A stretch of 61,018 nt of DNA from positions 1 through 61,018 of IMG/VR virus record IMGVR_UViG_3300009506_000029; one strand, given 5' to 3'. Origin of the DNA: a virus. This document shows positions 13,776-21,384 of the stretch, in pieces. Position numbers and translations under genes: made by a program. Position 1 is the first letter of the stretch. Each line of letters opens with the position of its first letter. The notes beneath the pieces are model-generated. The model saw nothing but the letters and a program-made list of their open reading frames with translations, did not search any database and was not told the origin of the DNA.

Positions 13776-15289
13776 TACTCGGCCATCTCCTCAGCCTCGG
13801 CCGTCTCTTCTGGCTCGCGCTCGTTCGTCCCTCGTCCTTCGTCGTTCGTCTGCCCCCCAAACCCATCCCCGGTGTAACCGCCCTCAAACGCCCGCAGCAG
13901 CTCCCCGCCCAGGTTGCTCTGCGCCATCATTTCCTCGCCCCGCTGCGCGCGCATCTCTGCGATCTCTTGCGCGCTGTAGCCCATCTCGCCCCACAGCGTC
14001 TCGACCGGCACGCCCAGCTCAGCCTTGAGTTTCAGCGCCTCCAGGTGGTCGCGCGCGTTGCGCGTCTCTGGGTCTGCCCATAGCGTATCGAGCTGCGCGA
14101 TCGCGTCCAACTGTTCGCCTGGCACCTGCGCGCCAAACGCATTGTACAAGCGCACCGCCATCCGCATGGCATCCTCCCAGGCGTTGCCAAACGCGACCTG
14201 GCAGCGCTTGACCTTGGCGACGAGCCCCACCTCCTCTTGTTTCAGCGTGCCCTCCGCCGGCCGGTGCCCGCTGACCTGGAAAAACGAGATCGGCGTCCGC
14301 GACACGCGCGCGATCTCCATCACAAACGCGTCAGAGAACGAGATCAGCGGCTGCAGGTTCTCGCCTGGGAAAAACCCCATCGCCGCGCCTTGCTCGCCAC
14401 TCGGTGGTCGCTTCGAGAATACCCACGACCCGGGCGCGATCTCTAGCCCGCTCGGATCGTCCCCGATCATCCAGAAGATGCGAAACGCGGTCGTGTCGGC
14501 CGCTGCCAGCAAGTCGATGATCGCCTTGTTCAGCGCGTTCTGTAGCGGCACCACGCTCTTTAGTTCGCTCTGCCCATAATTGTAACCCTGGCCTTTGTTG
14601 CGGAAATGCACCACTGGCACGCCCAGCGGTTTCCCTGCCTCGTCTACCCACGGAATCGGCCAGCGATCGGCTGGGTCCTCGCGATATGGTTGCCAGTGCC
14701 CGCCGGCCTCTGTCTGGAGATAGACGTACTTTTCGATCCTGTCTGGATAGTACAGGTTACACCGCTTCGCCGCCTGCGCCTCGCCGCTCTCCTCGATCTC
14801 CGTCTCCCACCACTTGGACGCAAACGCGATCCGCCGGCGCTGCTCGCTGCTATAATGCACGCGCACGCCCTCGCTGCCATCGTAGGCGAGCTCGTCCGAG
14901 AACACAGGCCGCCCCTCGTCCTCGTCCCACTCCGCGATCAAGTATGCATCGCCGTCGCGTACCGCCGCCAGGTGGACGATCCCCTGCAAGGCGTCCATCC
15001 GGTTGTCCTGCCACCACCCCCACAGACGCTCGGCCAGTCTGCTATCTGCCGACTTGAACCCCGTCACGTGCAGCCGCTCGGACACCGCGTCGACCACCGT
15101 CGGGCAATGGTTGGCGTTGAACTCGTCGCCCAGCTTGACCTGCAGGTAACGCCGCTGCCGCTCGGTTAGCTGCGTGTTGTGGTCGCCGTCGTAATACTCC
15201 CGCCACGCCACGTAATGCGACTGCCGGTCGCTGTCCTCCGTCGAAAGTGAGTCCAGCATAGATGTCGGATCGTATGGGTCCTCAGACAT
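13775..15289 (-). CDS. Portal protein (SPP1 gp6-like)
   Basis: 504 residues, the usual length. HYVAWREYYDGDHNTQLTER and FNANHCPTVVDAVSERLHVT near the N-terminus are typical for the SPP1 gp6-like portal family (R-x-Y-Y-x-G, then N-x-x-x-x-V-V-D). VHFRNKGQGYNYGQSELKSV and PLQNALNKAIIDLLAA follow, and a charged tail with acidic repeats (PEETAEAEEMAE) ends the protein. Portal forms the dodecameric vertex through which DNA is packaged. It overlaps terminase large by 8 bases and the head-morphogenesis gene by one base. Confidence 0.93.
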   Translation of the reverse strand: MSEDPYDPTSMLDSLSTEDSDRQSHYVAWREYYDGDHNTQLTERQRRYLQVKLGDEFNANHCPTVVDAVSERLHVTGFKSADSRLAERLWGWWQDNRMDALQGIVHLAAVRDGDAYLIAEWDEDEGRPVFSDELAYDGSEGVRVHYSSEQRRRIAFASKWWETEIEESGEAQAAKRCNLYYPDRIEKYVYLQTEAGGHWQPYREDPADRWPIPWVDEAGKPLGVPVVHFRNKGQGYNYGQSELKSVVPLQNALNKAIIDLLAAADTTAFRIFWMIGDDPSGLEIAPGSWVFSKRPPSGEQGAAMGFFPGENLQPLISFSDAFVMEIARVSRTPISFFQVSGHRPAEGTLKQEEVGLVAKVKRCQVAFGNAWEDAMRMAVRLYNAFGAQVPGEQLDAIAQLDTLWADPETRNARDHLEALKLKAELGVPVETLWGEMGYSAQEIAEMRAQRGEEMMAQSNLGGELLRAFEGGYTGDGFGGQTNDEGRGTNEREPEETAEAEEMAE

Positions 15290-16739
15290 ATTTCACCGTT
15301 CCAGGTGCCGCGTACTTGGGTTTGAGTACCAACCTGTTGAACGCTCCGCTCGATGCATCGACTTGGTCCATATATGCCCCGTTCGGAAACGCGGCCAGCT
15401 CCTCAATGTAGGCGTGATTCCACGCCCCTTCCAGCAATTTCACATTTCCCGCCTCGGCCTGGGCCGCGAACGGCTCCGCCCGCACGTCCTTGCTCCCTGT
15501 CGGCCGATCGGCAAACACGGCGAATCCGGCCAGATTCTTGATCGTATTCTCTGCGCTCTCTTTGCCGCCGCTGCCTGGCTCCTGCTCGACGTAGACCTCG
15601 ACCTCGCCCCACCGCGCCCGGTCCAGTTCCGCCGTCTGCCGAATGACCACCTCGCGCTCGCCCGCGCTCCACTGCCCCCGCACCACGTCGAGGACAATGT
15701 ACACCTGGCCCCAATACCCGATCAGCACGCCCGCCGTGAACGCACCGGCTCCGCGCGTGCCGCCTTTGTCCCAGTAACGCACCAGCTGGCCGGGCAGCCG
15801 AGGTGCTGCGCGCACGATCTCGAACCAGCTCCGCTTGAAACGGTTTCCCTCCAGCGCCCGCGGCGTGCCCTGGTATTCTGCATACCAGACGTACGTCCCC
15901 ACGTCGCCGGCGATTTCGGCCAACGCCTGCTCGCTGAATCGCCCCGGGCACAAGGCCTCGCCCGGCTGCCGGCCCAGTGGATCGGGCTGTCCCGCCGCCA
16001 GTCCCAGCCGCCGGCACGCGTCGTCCCGCTCCGCCTGGCTCTCGGCCAAAGCCGGCAGGCGTAACACCGTCCACGCGCCTGGATCGTGTGCCAGCAGCCG
16101 GCCCGCCAGGTCGTCCTCGTGCCACCGGGTCATAATCAGGATGATCGCGCCCTCTTCCCAGATGCGCGTCCTAAACGTGCTCCGGTACCATTCCCAGACG
16201 TTGTCCCTGGTCCGCTCGCTCTGTGCCTGCGCCCAGTTCTCGAACGGATCGTCGATGATGCCCAACAGCGCGCCGTGGCCGGTGATCGGCCCGCCCACGC
16301 CGGCAGCCACCAACCCGCCCCGGTGCCCGGCCAGCTCCCAGTGGTCGACCGCCCGGCTGGCCGGGTGCGTGCGCACTCCAAAGAGCTGAGAAAACTCCTG
16401 GCTCTCGACCACGCTGCGCGCCTGCCGGCTCTTGCTGAACGCCAGGCTGGCCGCATAGCTCGTCAAGATGATCGGATCGTCCAGCCTGCGCCCCGCCCAG
16501 AATGCCGGCAGCCGCACGCTGGCCAGCTCGCTCTTGCCGTGCTGCGGAGGCGCGAAAATCATCAGGCGCCGAATGTCGCCGGCGATCACGCGATCCAACG
16601 TCCCCGCCAGCAGCGCGTGCGCTTCCTCGGCCTGGTACTGCGGAAATGTGAACTTGGTAAAGTGCAGTAACGACGAGCGCGCGGCCCTACGCCGCAGGAT
16701 CTCCCGTGCCGCCTCCGCTCGCGAGATCCCCATTTGCAT
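15282..16739 (-). CDS. terL: Terminase large subunit (packaging ATPase/nuclease)
   Basis: 485 residues. Motor domain: MIFAPPQHGKSELASVRLPA contains the Walker A loop (APPQHGKS); LLGIIDDPF is Walker B; IILTSY and MTRWHEDDLAGRLL supply the coupling motif and the hinge. Nuclease domain: YWDKGGT (first acidic residue), VYVEQEPGSGGKES and a late D near YMDQVDASSG (metal-binding acidic residues of an RNase H-like fold). It cuts and translocates DNA into the head. It overlaps the small subunit gene by 53 bases and portal by 8. Confidence 0.95.
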   Translation of the reverse strand: MQMGISRAEAAREILRRRAARSSLLHFTKFTFPQYQAEEAHALLAGTLDRVIAGDIRRLMIFAPPQHGKSELASVRLPAFWAGRRLDDPIILTSYAASLAFSKSRQARSVVESQEFSQLFGVRTHPASRAVDHWELAGHRGGLVAAGVGGPITGHGALLGIIDDPFENWAQAQSERTRDNVWEWYRSTFRTRIWEEGAIILIMTRWHEDDLAGRLLAHDPGAWTVLRLPALAESQAERDDACRRLGLAAGQPDPLGRQPGEALCPGRFSEQALAEIAGDVGTYVWYAEYQGTPRALEGNRFKRSWFEIVRAAPRLPGQLVRYWDKGGTRGAGAFTAGVLIGYWGQVYIVLDVVRGQWSAGEREVVIRQTAELDRARWGEVEVYVEQEPGSGGKESAENTIKNLAGFAVFADRPTGSKDVRAEPFAAQAEAGNVKLLEGAWNHAYIEELAAFPNGAYMDQVDASSGAFNRLVLKPKYAAPGTVKYV

Positions 16740-17211
16740 CGGCCTCGCTCTCCTCGGAGCCGCCGCCGGCGGCGATCGCCATCAGCTCGTCATCTGTCAA
16801 ATCTCGCGTCGTGTGTTGCGAGAATACTTGCCCGGTTACCACCTGTCGTGCAGGTGACTCCGTCCCCAGCAACTTGGCCTCTTGTGCAATGTTCAATCGC
16901 ACCTCAGCCAATTGACCCTGCTTCCACGCAACCTGTCGTGCCAAGCGCAACTCGCGGACCTCTCGCCCACGATTCTCGCGAATCGACGCGTCCAGCATAG
17001 ACAGCCAGCGCGCCTCAATGTCCTGAACATCACTGCCGATGGTGCTTTTGGAAAATGGCTCACCTGTCTCTGGATTGCGTAATCCCCCCTCATTGACCGG
17101 CTTGGCCAGCAGATCAGCGATTTCGCGAATCGTATATCCCTGCACCCGAAGTCGCTCTACCTCGAGCTGGCGTTTTTCGGTGATCCTCGTATAGCCCATT
17201 TGTCCAGTCAT
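16687..17211 (-). CDS. terS: Terminase small subunit (DNA-recognition)
   Basis: 174 residues. KRQLEVERLRVQGYTIREIA followed by a short loop and KSTIGSDVQDIEARW is a helix-turn-helix of the type in small terminases. A central helical oligomerisation region follows (ASIRENRGREVRELRLARQV), then KLLGTESPARQVVTG, an ending I recognise from many phage small terminases, and an acidic Gly-rich tail. It selects the packaging site and recruits the large subunit. Position immediately before the large subunit supports this. A 71-base imperfect inverted repeat at 17658-17728 lies upstream, a candidate packaging site. Confidence 0.82.
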   Translation of the reverse strand: MTGQMGYTRITEKRQLEVERLRVQGYTIREIADLLAKPVNEGGLRNPETGEPFSKSTIGSDVQDIEARWLSMLDASIRENRGREVRELRLARQVAWKQGQLAEVRLNIAQEAKLLGTESPARQVVTGQVFSQHTTRDLTDDELMAIAAGGGSEESEADANGDLASGGGTGDPAA

Positions 17212-17223
17212 GTGTCCAGCTAG

Positions 17224-17249
17224 ATTGCGCTTCGGATCATAAGTCTAAT
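17224..17249. promoter_or_regulatory. Dispersed 26-bp dyad, copy 2
   Basis: Arms ATTGCGCTT and AAGTCTAAT flank the core CGGATCAT. It occupies the gap between the small terminase gene and the gene at 17245, slightly overlapping the latter's stop. Same layout as the other nine copies. Confidence 0.6.
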
Positions 17250-17544
17250 CGTGCAGCCCGTGCGCGCGTGCCATCGCCGACACGTTCACCATTCGATCCA
17301 CCCGCGCGCTCAGCCCGGGAAACGGTGCCAGGAACTTGGGCACGTCCGCCTCGATCGCCGCGCAGCCCTCGCTCGTTTTCACACAATACCGCCCCAGCGG
17401 CCCGGCGTCCAGTGCCCTGGCCATCAGTGACCACGGCTGTCCATACCCGTCCACGCCGGCCAGGTAAACCAGGTCCCCGCACTCCGCCTCGCCCGACTCA
17501 TATGCCGAGACCGGCAGTGCGATCCAGGGCTGTGCTACGATCAC
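17245..17544 (-). CDS. Hypothetical protein upstream of small terminase
   Basis: 99 residues from GTG at 17544, preceded by GAGGAGAGGG, a strong ribosome-binding site. The sequence AECGDLVYLAGVDGYGQPWS has a beta-rich, glycine-containing start, followed by SLMARALDAG and a helical C-terminus. Two cysteines (YCVKTSEGCAAIEADVPKF) could form a pair. No family recognised. The position between a metallophosphoesterase and the terminase genes would fit a packaging or nuclease accessory factor, but nothing in the sequence shows this. Confidence 0.6.
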   Translation of the reverse strand: MIVAQPWIALPVSAYESGEAECGDLVYLAGVDGYGQPWSLMARALDAGPLGRYCVKTSEGCAAIEADVPKFLAPFPGLSARVDRMVNVSAMARAHGLHD

Positions 17545-17657
17545 GCCCTCTCCTCACCGTGCCGGGCCTACACGTTTGCACCCTCTATCGCCACCCTCCG
17601 CCACTCTCCCTCGGCCCGGCACGGCTCACAAGGAGGAGAAACCCGCCACTGCCCCTG

Positions 17658-17728
17658 TGGCGCGCTCCGTGGAAGGAACGAGGTTAGGGGGGGGATAACC
17701 AACCTCGCGCCCTCCACGCAGAGCGCCA
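17658..17728. repeat. Long imperfect inverted repeat near the terminase genes (candidate packaging or termination site)
   Basis: TGGCGCGCTCCGTGGAAGG and its continuation to 17686 are matched in inverted orientation by 17700-17728 at 23 of 29 positions. The centre is a run of eight G followed by ATAACC. The stretch 17545-17729 has no gene. It could be a cos or pac site, a terminator for the metallophosphoesterase gene, or a structured leader; the run of G and lack of a T-run make termination less likely. Confidence 0.5.
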
Positions 17729-17729
17729 T

Positions 17730-18788
17730 CTATGACAACCTCTCCAGCAACGCGCGCGCCTCTTCCAAACTGTGACAAAACGTCGCGCCGTCTTTCCAGT
17801 ACACGTGTGCCCCCGAGCCCCGGTGCATGGGCGCCGACAATCCCAGCTCGCGCCCGTACGGATCCCCGATGTTGTACGTGCCGGTCAGCACCGCGTACCG
17901 CTCATGCCCGTGCCGCCAGAACGGCCGGCACACCGTGCCCACGTGCGTGTGCCCGCCCAGGCCAACGTCAAAATCCGTCGATCCCCGCTGCCACCCCACC
18001 TCGATCGCGTGCGTGGCATTAAAGATCGAGCTGTAGCGCCACTTGTGCCGGACCTTGTACCGCCACACGCGCTCGCCCCACACCAGGCGAAAACAGACCT
18101 CGAACCGGTCGTAGAGCACGCGCACATCGTCGCCCAGCAGCCCGCGCAGCAGGTCGATCCCCGCGATCTGGCGCGTCCAGTTCTCGTGATTCCCGGCCAC
18201 CACCCACAGCAAGGATGGCCCCACCATCCGCAGCCAATCTGCAAAGAGCGCGATCTCGGCGTCGAACGGAACGATCTCGTCCCGTTCCAGCGCGGCCAGC
18301 TTGCCCACGATCCAGTTGTTAATTCCGTCCCCGTGATACCCTGCCCACATCCGCGGCGTGTCTCGGATGATCTCCGCGTCCGCCCGCAGCGCCCGGTAAT
18401 CCGTGCTCGCTGCCCCAATGTGCAGATCCGACAGATACGCCAGCGCGAACGGCTCCTCGCCGTGGATCGTGATCGTCTGGTGCTGCCGGCGCCACGCCTG
18501 CTCCTCGGCCTGCAACTGGGCTTTGAACGCCTGCGCCCACAGCTCATCCGGATCGAGCGCGCCGTCCTCGTTCGTCCACCCCTCGATCGTCGGCTCGTCC
18601 GGTTCGCTCTCGGCCTGTTCCTGGCGGCGATTGAGATCCTCCAGGAACCGGTCGCGCGCCTCGAGCGCCGCCTCCGGGCTGTGAAACGTGCCCAGGTACC
18701 GCCCTGGAAGCATCGACGGCGACAAGATCACCCTCCAAGAGTGACTGCCGCTGCGCTGGATATATCTCTCGTCTGGCAGGTCGACCAT
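17730..18788 (-). CDS. AP2-like domain plus calcineurin-like metallophosphoesterase
   Basis: 352 residues. The N-terminal segment SHSWRVILSPSMLPGRYLGT then FHSPEAALEARDRFLEDLNR has the layout of an AP2/ERF-type DNA-binding domain as found in phage HNH endonucleases. The phosphoesterase domain has all metal motifs: LSDLHIG (D-x-H), GDGINN (GD), VAGNHEN (GNHE) and GGHTHVG (GHTH). It may be a site-targeted nuclease or phosphatase. Adjacent terminase genes suggest a role in DNA processing at packaging. Both domain calls rest on visible motifs; the substrate is inferred. Confidence 0.83.
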   Translation of the reverse strand: MVDLPDERYIQRSGSHSWRVILSPSMLPGRYLGTFHSPEAALEARDRFLEDLNRRQEQAESEPDEPTIEGWTNEDGALDPDELWAQAFKAQLQAEEQAWRRQHQTITIHGEEPFALAYLSDLHIGAASTDYRALRADAEIIRDTPRMWAGYHGDGINNWIVGKLAALERDEIVPFDAEIALFADWLRMVGPSLLWVVAGNHENWTRQIAGIDLLRGLLGDDVRVLYDRFEVCFRLVWGERVWRYKVRHKWRYSSIFNATHAIEVGWQRGSTDFDVGLGGHTHVGTVCRPFWRHGHERYAVLTGTYNIGDPYGRELGLSAPMHRGSGAHVYWKDGATFCHSLEEARALLERLS

Positions 18789-18795
18789 ACGTCGC

Positions 18796-19086
18796 CTACG
18801 GTTGTTTTAGACCCAACGCCACCAGAACGACAGAGACGATCCCCAGCCCTCCCTCGATCACCCGCGACCAGGTTGTCCTACTCTCGACCGACCGCAGGCG
18901 TGTTTCGTGATCTGCGTGTCGGCCATCGGCCACCTCGCAATGCTCGCCGAACCGCTCGCCGAGGTGCTTGAACTCCTGGATAAAAAACTCGCGCTGGTGC
19001 TGCAGCTCGCTCCTCAACACCGCGACTGTGACATGATTGTTATCGCTTGCGTCTGGCACGTTGACCCCGATTGGATGACTACACAA
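18796..19086 (-). CDS. Coiled-coil membrane protein, XhlA/holin-accessory-like
   Basis: 96 residues from TTG at 19086, eight bases after GGGGGAG; no other start is available before the conserved part. The middle (VLRSELQHQREFFIQEFKHL) is a coiled-coil region, and the C-terminus (VIEGGLGIVSVVLVALGLKQ) is one hydrophobic span. This order and length match XhlA-like proteins that assist holins. The ribosome-binding site lies inside the stem of the hairpin at 19091-19107, so folding could affect translation. Function is inferred from architecture only. Confidence 0.58.
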   Translation of the reverse strand: MCSHPIGVNVPDASDNNHVTVAVLRSELQHQREFFIQEFKHLGERFGEHCEVADGRHADHETRLRSVESRTTWSRVIEGGLGIVSVVLVALGLKQP

Positions 19087-19110
19087 AAACCTGGCTCCCC
19101 CAGAGCCAGG
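19085..19110 (-). terminator. Hairpin with T-run between the first two late genes
   Basis: Read leftwards: CCTGGCTC, loop, GAGCCAGG, then TTTTTG. It looks like an intrinsic terminator, but it also contains the ribosome-binding site and TTG start of the next gene, so it may attenuate rather than stop late transcription. Confidence 0.6.
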
Positions 19111-19122
19111 CCCGATGATGAC

Positions 19123-19623
19123 TTATACCCGCGCGATCGCGACCTTGACGTTGGTCTGGACGCCGGCCAGCTGTCGCCACCGCTCGACCACGAACTGGAC
19201 GAACACGTCCTCCGGCACCAACGCCAGCGCCGTATCGGCAATAAAGGTCTGGTAGACCTGGCGCGCGGCCCCCTCGACTGCAGCCTGCGGAATCTCGCGC
19301 AAGCGCTTGTTGGTCTCTTCTTTCAACGCATCCAGCACAGACTCGACATAGTCGAGTACTTTTTCGAGCAGCTCGTTCTCCGTCTCCTCGCGGCGCTCGA
19401 GCCACATCCGGAACACCCACACAGCCACCGCCAGCACGACCGAGCAGCCCAACAGGATCAAAAACCACTTGGAGGTCGGATCCAGCCCTTGAGCGCGCAG
19501 GCCCGCCGAGGATGGGGCCAAAACCAACGCCCCGCCAAATCCGCTGAGAAGAGAGAGGATGAACGAGAGGACCTTGATCAAGATGTCCAGCCACTGTGGG
19601 CGAGAGTCAGAATAGGTGCGCAT
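19123..19623 (-). CDS. First late gene: two-span membrane protein
   Basis: 166 residues from ATG at 19623 (AGGAG six bases upstream); the frame is open to a TTG at 19647. Two hydrophobic segments, VLSFILSLLSGFGGALVLAP and WFLILLGCSVVLAVAVWVFR, are followed by an acidic helical domain rich in Glu and Leu (EETENELLEKVLDYVESVLD) ending in a compact C-terminal part. It is directly downstream of the strong minus-strand promoter at 19679-19708 and its operator. No family recognised. Holin or membrane-associated regulator are possibilities; neither is shown. Confidence 0.7.
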   Translation of the reverse strand: MRTYSDSRPQWLDILIKVLSFILSLLSGFGGALVLAPSSAGLRAQGLDPTSKWFLILLGCSVVLAVAVWVFRMWLERREETENELLEKVLDYVESVLDALKEETNKRLREIPQAAVEGAARQVYQTFIADTALALVPEDVFVQFVVERWRQLAGVQTNVKVAIARV

Positions 19624-19660
19624 ACATTTCTCCTGATCCCCCCACAACTTCGGGTAAATC

Positions 19661-19708
19661 CTGACATTCTATGTCAGGATTATACCAAATAGTACACTGC
19701 CAAGTCAA
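19661..19708 (-). promoter_or_regulatory. Leftward (late) promoter with 17-bp operator
   Basis: On the minus strand TTGACT (19708-19703), an 18-base spacer and TATAAT (19684-19679) form a strong housekeeping promoter reading into the late operon. Immediately downstream is CTGACATTCTATGTCAG (19661-19677), a perfect 7-base dyad with a 3-base centre, covering the expected transcription start. A near-identical dyad follows the plus-strand promoter at 24604, so one repressor probably controls both. Confidence 0.8.
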
Positions 19709-19761
19709 GGAAAAATAGAACAGATTTTCTACATTCGCGTGGAAATGTGAGGAGAAACACA

Positions 19762-19844
19762 GCAGAATAGCAAACGGCCCTCGGCTGGGGGAACCGAGGA
19801 CCGTTCTAGGCCCGGTGTATAGAGTCGTCTCCAGTGGGGCCTAG
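19762..19844 (-). ncRNA. Candidate small RNA with two hairpins
   Basis: The region 19624-20008 holds no gene except this RNA candidate, promoters and a dyad. Downstream of the minus-strand promoter at 19850-19879 the transcript would begin with CTAGGCCC, which pairs perfectly with GGGCCTAG 23 bases later. It then forms a terminator-like stem, ACGGTCCTCGG with CCGAGGGCCGT (one G-U), and ends in TTTGCTATTCT. Total length is about 80 bases. A promoter, two stems and a terminator without an open frame fit a small RNA. Target unknown. Confidence 0.6.
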
Positions 19845-19849
19845 CTGTC

Positions 19850-19879
19850 AGTATAGCACAAACGTTCTTGACAAGTCAA
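19850..19879 (-). promoter_or_regulatory. Leftward promoter of the candidate small RNA
   Basis: Minus strand: TTGACT (19879-19874), 18 bases, TATACT (19855-19850). The -35 lies in a small palindrome CTTGACAAGTCAAG that also offers TTGACA on the plus strand, so a divergent start is conceivable. The 18-base spacer is shared by most promoters in this genome. Confidence 0.65.
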
Positions 19880-19896
19880 GGTCCGAGAGAGGTTTC

Positions 19897-19922
19897 TTTT
19901 GCATTAGGATCATAAGCCGAAT
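19897..19922. promoter_or_regulatory. Dispersed 26-bp dyad, copy 3
   Basis: Core AGGATCAT with right arm AAGCCGAAT (identical to copy 1) and a weaker left arm. It sits 30 bases upstream of the excisionase promoter and beside the small-RNA promoter, where a bound protein could affect both directions. Confidence 0.6.
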
Positions 19923-19952
19923 CAATTTAAGGTTGGAGAGGCAAAACTGAGG

Positions 19953-19981
19953 TTGACATCCGGGTGGGGGTGTGGTAAAAT
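19953..19981 (+). promoter_or_regulatory. Rightward promoter of the excisionase-like gene
   Basis: TTGACA (19953-19958), 17 bases, TAAAAT (19976-19981). It reads into the small helix-turn-helix gene 28 bases downstream. Confidence 0.65.
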
Positions 19982-20008
19982 ACGCATACCACACTTTCAG
20001 CAGATGCA

Positions 20009-20230
20009 ATGAGAGGCAAATGGATGACAGGTAAGAACGTTTTGAAAGTATCCGAGCTCGCTGATCGCCTTGGAGTAGAGCGCACTACTGTCATTCGTTG
20101 GATCAATGACGGGCATTTCCCGGGCGCATACAAGATAGGGCCATCGGTCAACAGTCCCTTTGTGATTCCCATGGAAGACGTGATTGCCTTCGAGGAAAAA
20201 CTGCAAGGACGTCAACCAGAGTCTATCTAA
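20009..20230 (+). CDS. Excisionase-like helix-turn-helix protein
   Basis: 73 residues; an internal ATG at 20024, preceded by GAGAGG, is an alternative start. KVSELADRLGVERTTVIRWI followed by NDGHFPGAYKIG is the helix-turn-helix plus wing of the MerR-related excisionase/HTH_17 family, with the hallmark VxRWIxxGxxPGxxK pattern. It lies 150 bases from attP and opposite to the integrase gene, the usual place for an excisionase or recombination directionality factor. It may also regulate int. A hairpin terminator follows directly. Confidence 0.78.
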   Translation: MRGKWMTGKNVLKVSELADRLGVERTTVIRWINDGHFPGAYKIGPSVNSPFVIPMEDVIAFEEKLQGRQPESI

Positions 20231-20237
20231 AACACAA

Positions 20238-20275
20238 ATGGGGCCGCCGGTGCTGACACACCGACGGCCCCTATT
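20238..20275. terminator. Terminator-like hairpin after the excisionase gene
   Basis: GGGGCCGCCGGTG and CACCGACGGCCCC pair at 12 of 13 positions around a CTGACA loop. It lies between the excisionase-like gene and attP and probably works in both directions. Confidence 0.65.
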
Positions 20276-20327
20276 CGACGCTCACCCATTCGCTGCTCGT
20301 TAACAACTACATAGGCTTTTTGCGTCT

Positions 20328-20378
20328 AGTGAGCCACATAGGACTCGAACCTATAACCCGCTGATTAAGAGTCAGCTA
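20328..20378 (-). other. attP: attP core: 3' half of a tRNA-Lys (CTT)
   Basis: On the minus strand the sequence has an anticodon arm CTGACTCTTAATCAG (loop CTCTTAA, anticodon CTT, Lys), a TPsiC arm ATAGGTTCGAGTCCTAT and a 3' acceptor strand, but no D-arm or 5' acceptor. A 3' tRNA fragment next to an integrase is the standard signature of attP for a prophage inserting in a tRNA gene. The integrase stop codon TAG lies in the first bases of the fragment. The predicted attB is a host tRNA-Lys(CTT) gene. Confidence 0.88.
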
Positions 20379-21323
20379 CTCACTTAACACCTCGATCGCC
20401 GGCGAGTACCGCGCGTGCTGCGCAGCGACCTCTGCGTCTCGGAAGCCCAGGTATACCCGCGTCGTCTCGCTCGACTGGTGCCCCAGGATGCGCCGCAACG
20501 TCTCCACGTCCCCGCCGTTCTGGATGTAGCCCTTGGCAAACGTGTGCCGCCAGATGTGACACAGCTTGCGTTTCATCGGCACGCCGGCCAGCACCACGCG
20601 CCGGCGCATCATCTGGTTGAGCCCGTTTGGCGTCAGCGGCTCGCACGTCAGCGCTCGGCCGCGCACAGCCACAAACACTGTGCGTGCACGCTCCGGCCGC
20701 ACCGTGATCCAGTCCTGGACCAGGACCATCGCCGGCACGCTCACCGGCACGATTCGATCCGCGTGGCTCTTGGACCACTCCGCCCGCACGCGCACCGCGC
20801 CGTGTTCGCCGTCCCACACTAGGCATCCCATTGGGCACGCGCACACCTCGCCCGCCCGCAGGCCTGTGTCGAGCATCAAGCCCACGATCGCCCGGTCGCG
20901 AATTCCCACCGGGCACGTATCACACGTGCCTAGGATCGCCCGCACCTCGTCCGGCGTCCAGGTATCTGGCAGCCGGCGCTCCACGCGCACGCGCCGCCGG
21001 TCGGCCATAGGGTTGACCTCGATCCAACCTTCGGCCACACAAAACGAGCCGAACGCCCGCAGCGCGCGATCGTACGCGGCGACAGTGGAACGCGAGATCT
21101 CACCCGCCTGGACGCGCCGGGCCAGGTGCGCGAAAAAGCGGCGCACCGCCCCGCGGTCCACGGCATCCATCCCCACCGCCCCGCCCACAAAGCGGACAAA
21201 GCCGCCCACGTGCGTGCGGTAAAAGCGGATCGATGCCGGCCGGAGCAGGTTCGACTCGCGGTCGAGCACGAACTCGTTGAAAGCATCCGCCAGTCTCATC
21301 TGGCGGCAGCCGAGAGCGGGCAA
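20376..21323 (-). CDS. int: Tyrosine-type site-specific integrase
   Basis: 315 residues from TTG at 21323, with GGGGGG five bases before it; ATG at 21299 is a shorter alternative. N-terminal SAM-like core-binding domain (residues 10-110: FNEFVLDRESNLLRPASIRF onwards), then the catalytic domain with R (TGLRAGEVCACPMG), K (EWSKSHADRIVPV), H-x-x-R (CHIWRHTFAKGY), H (RILGHQSSETT) and the nucleophile Y (RVYLGF). It recombines attP with the host tRNA-Lys gene. Its last codons enter the attP core. Own promoter at 21356-21384. Confidence 0.94.
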   Translation of the reverse strand: MPALGCRQMRLADAFNEFVLDRESNLLRPASIRFYRTHVGGFVRFVGGAVGMDAVDRGAVRRFFAHLARRVQAGEISRSTVAAYDRALRAFGSFCVAEGWIEVNPMADRRRVRVERRLPDTWTPDEVRAILGTCDTCPVGIRDRAIVGLMLDTGLRAGEVCACPMGCLVWDGEHGAVRVRAEWSKSHADRIVPVSVPAMVLVQDWITVRPERARTVFVAVRGRALTCEPLTPNGLNQMMRRRVVLAGVPMKRKLCHIWRHTFAKGYIQNGGDVETLRRILGHQSSETTRVYLGFRDAEVAAQHARYSPAIEVLSE

Positions 21324-21355
21324 TGATTCCCCCCGAGACGCTCGCTCTCCCCCTT

Positions 21356-21384
21356 ATCATATCACAGATCCGAGCCGCGATCAA
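21356..21384 (-). promoter_or_regulatory. Integrase promoter
   Basis: Minus strand: TTGATC (21384-21379), 17 bases, TATGAT (21361-21356). It reads toward the integrase start 33 bases away. A 26-bp dyad (copy 4) abuts the -35, so a bound protein could repress or help it. Confidence 0.6.

Noticed and set aside
20328-20378. A complete tRNA-Lys gene
   Set aside because: Only the anticodon arm, variable loop, TPsiC arm and 3' acceptor strand are present; D-arm and 5' acceptor are missing.
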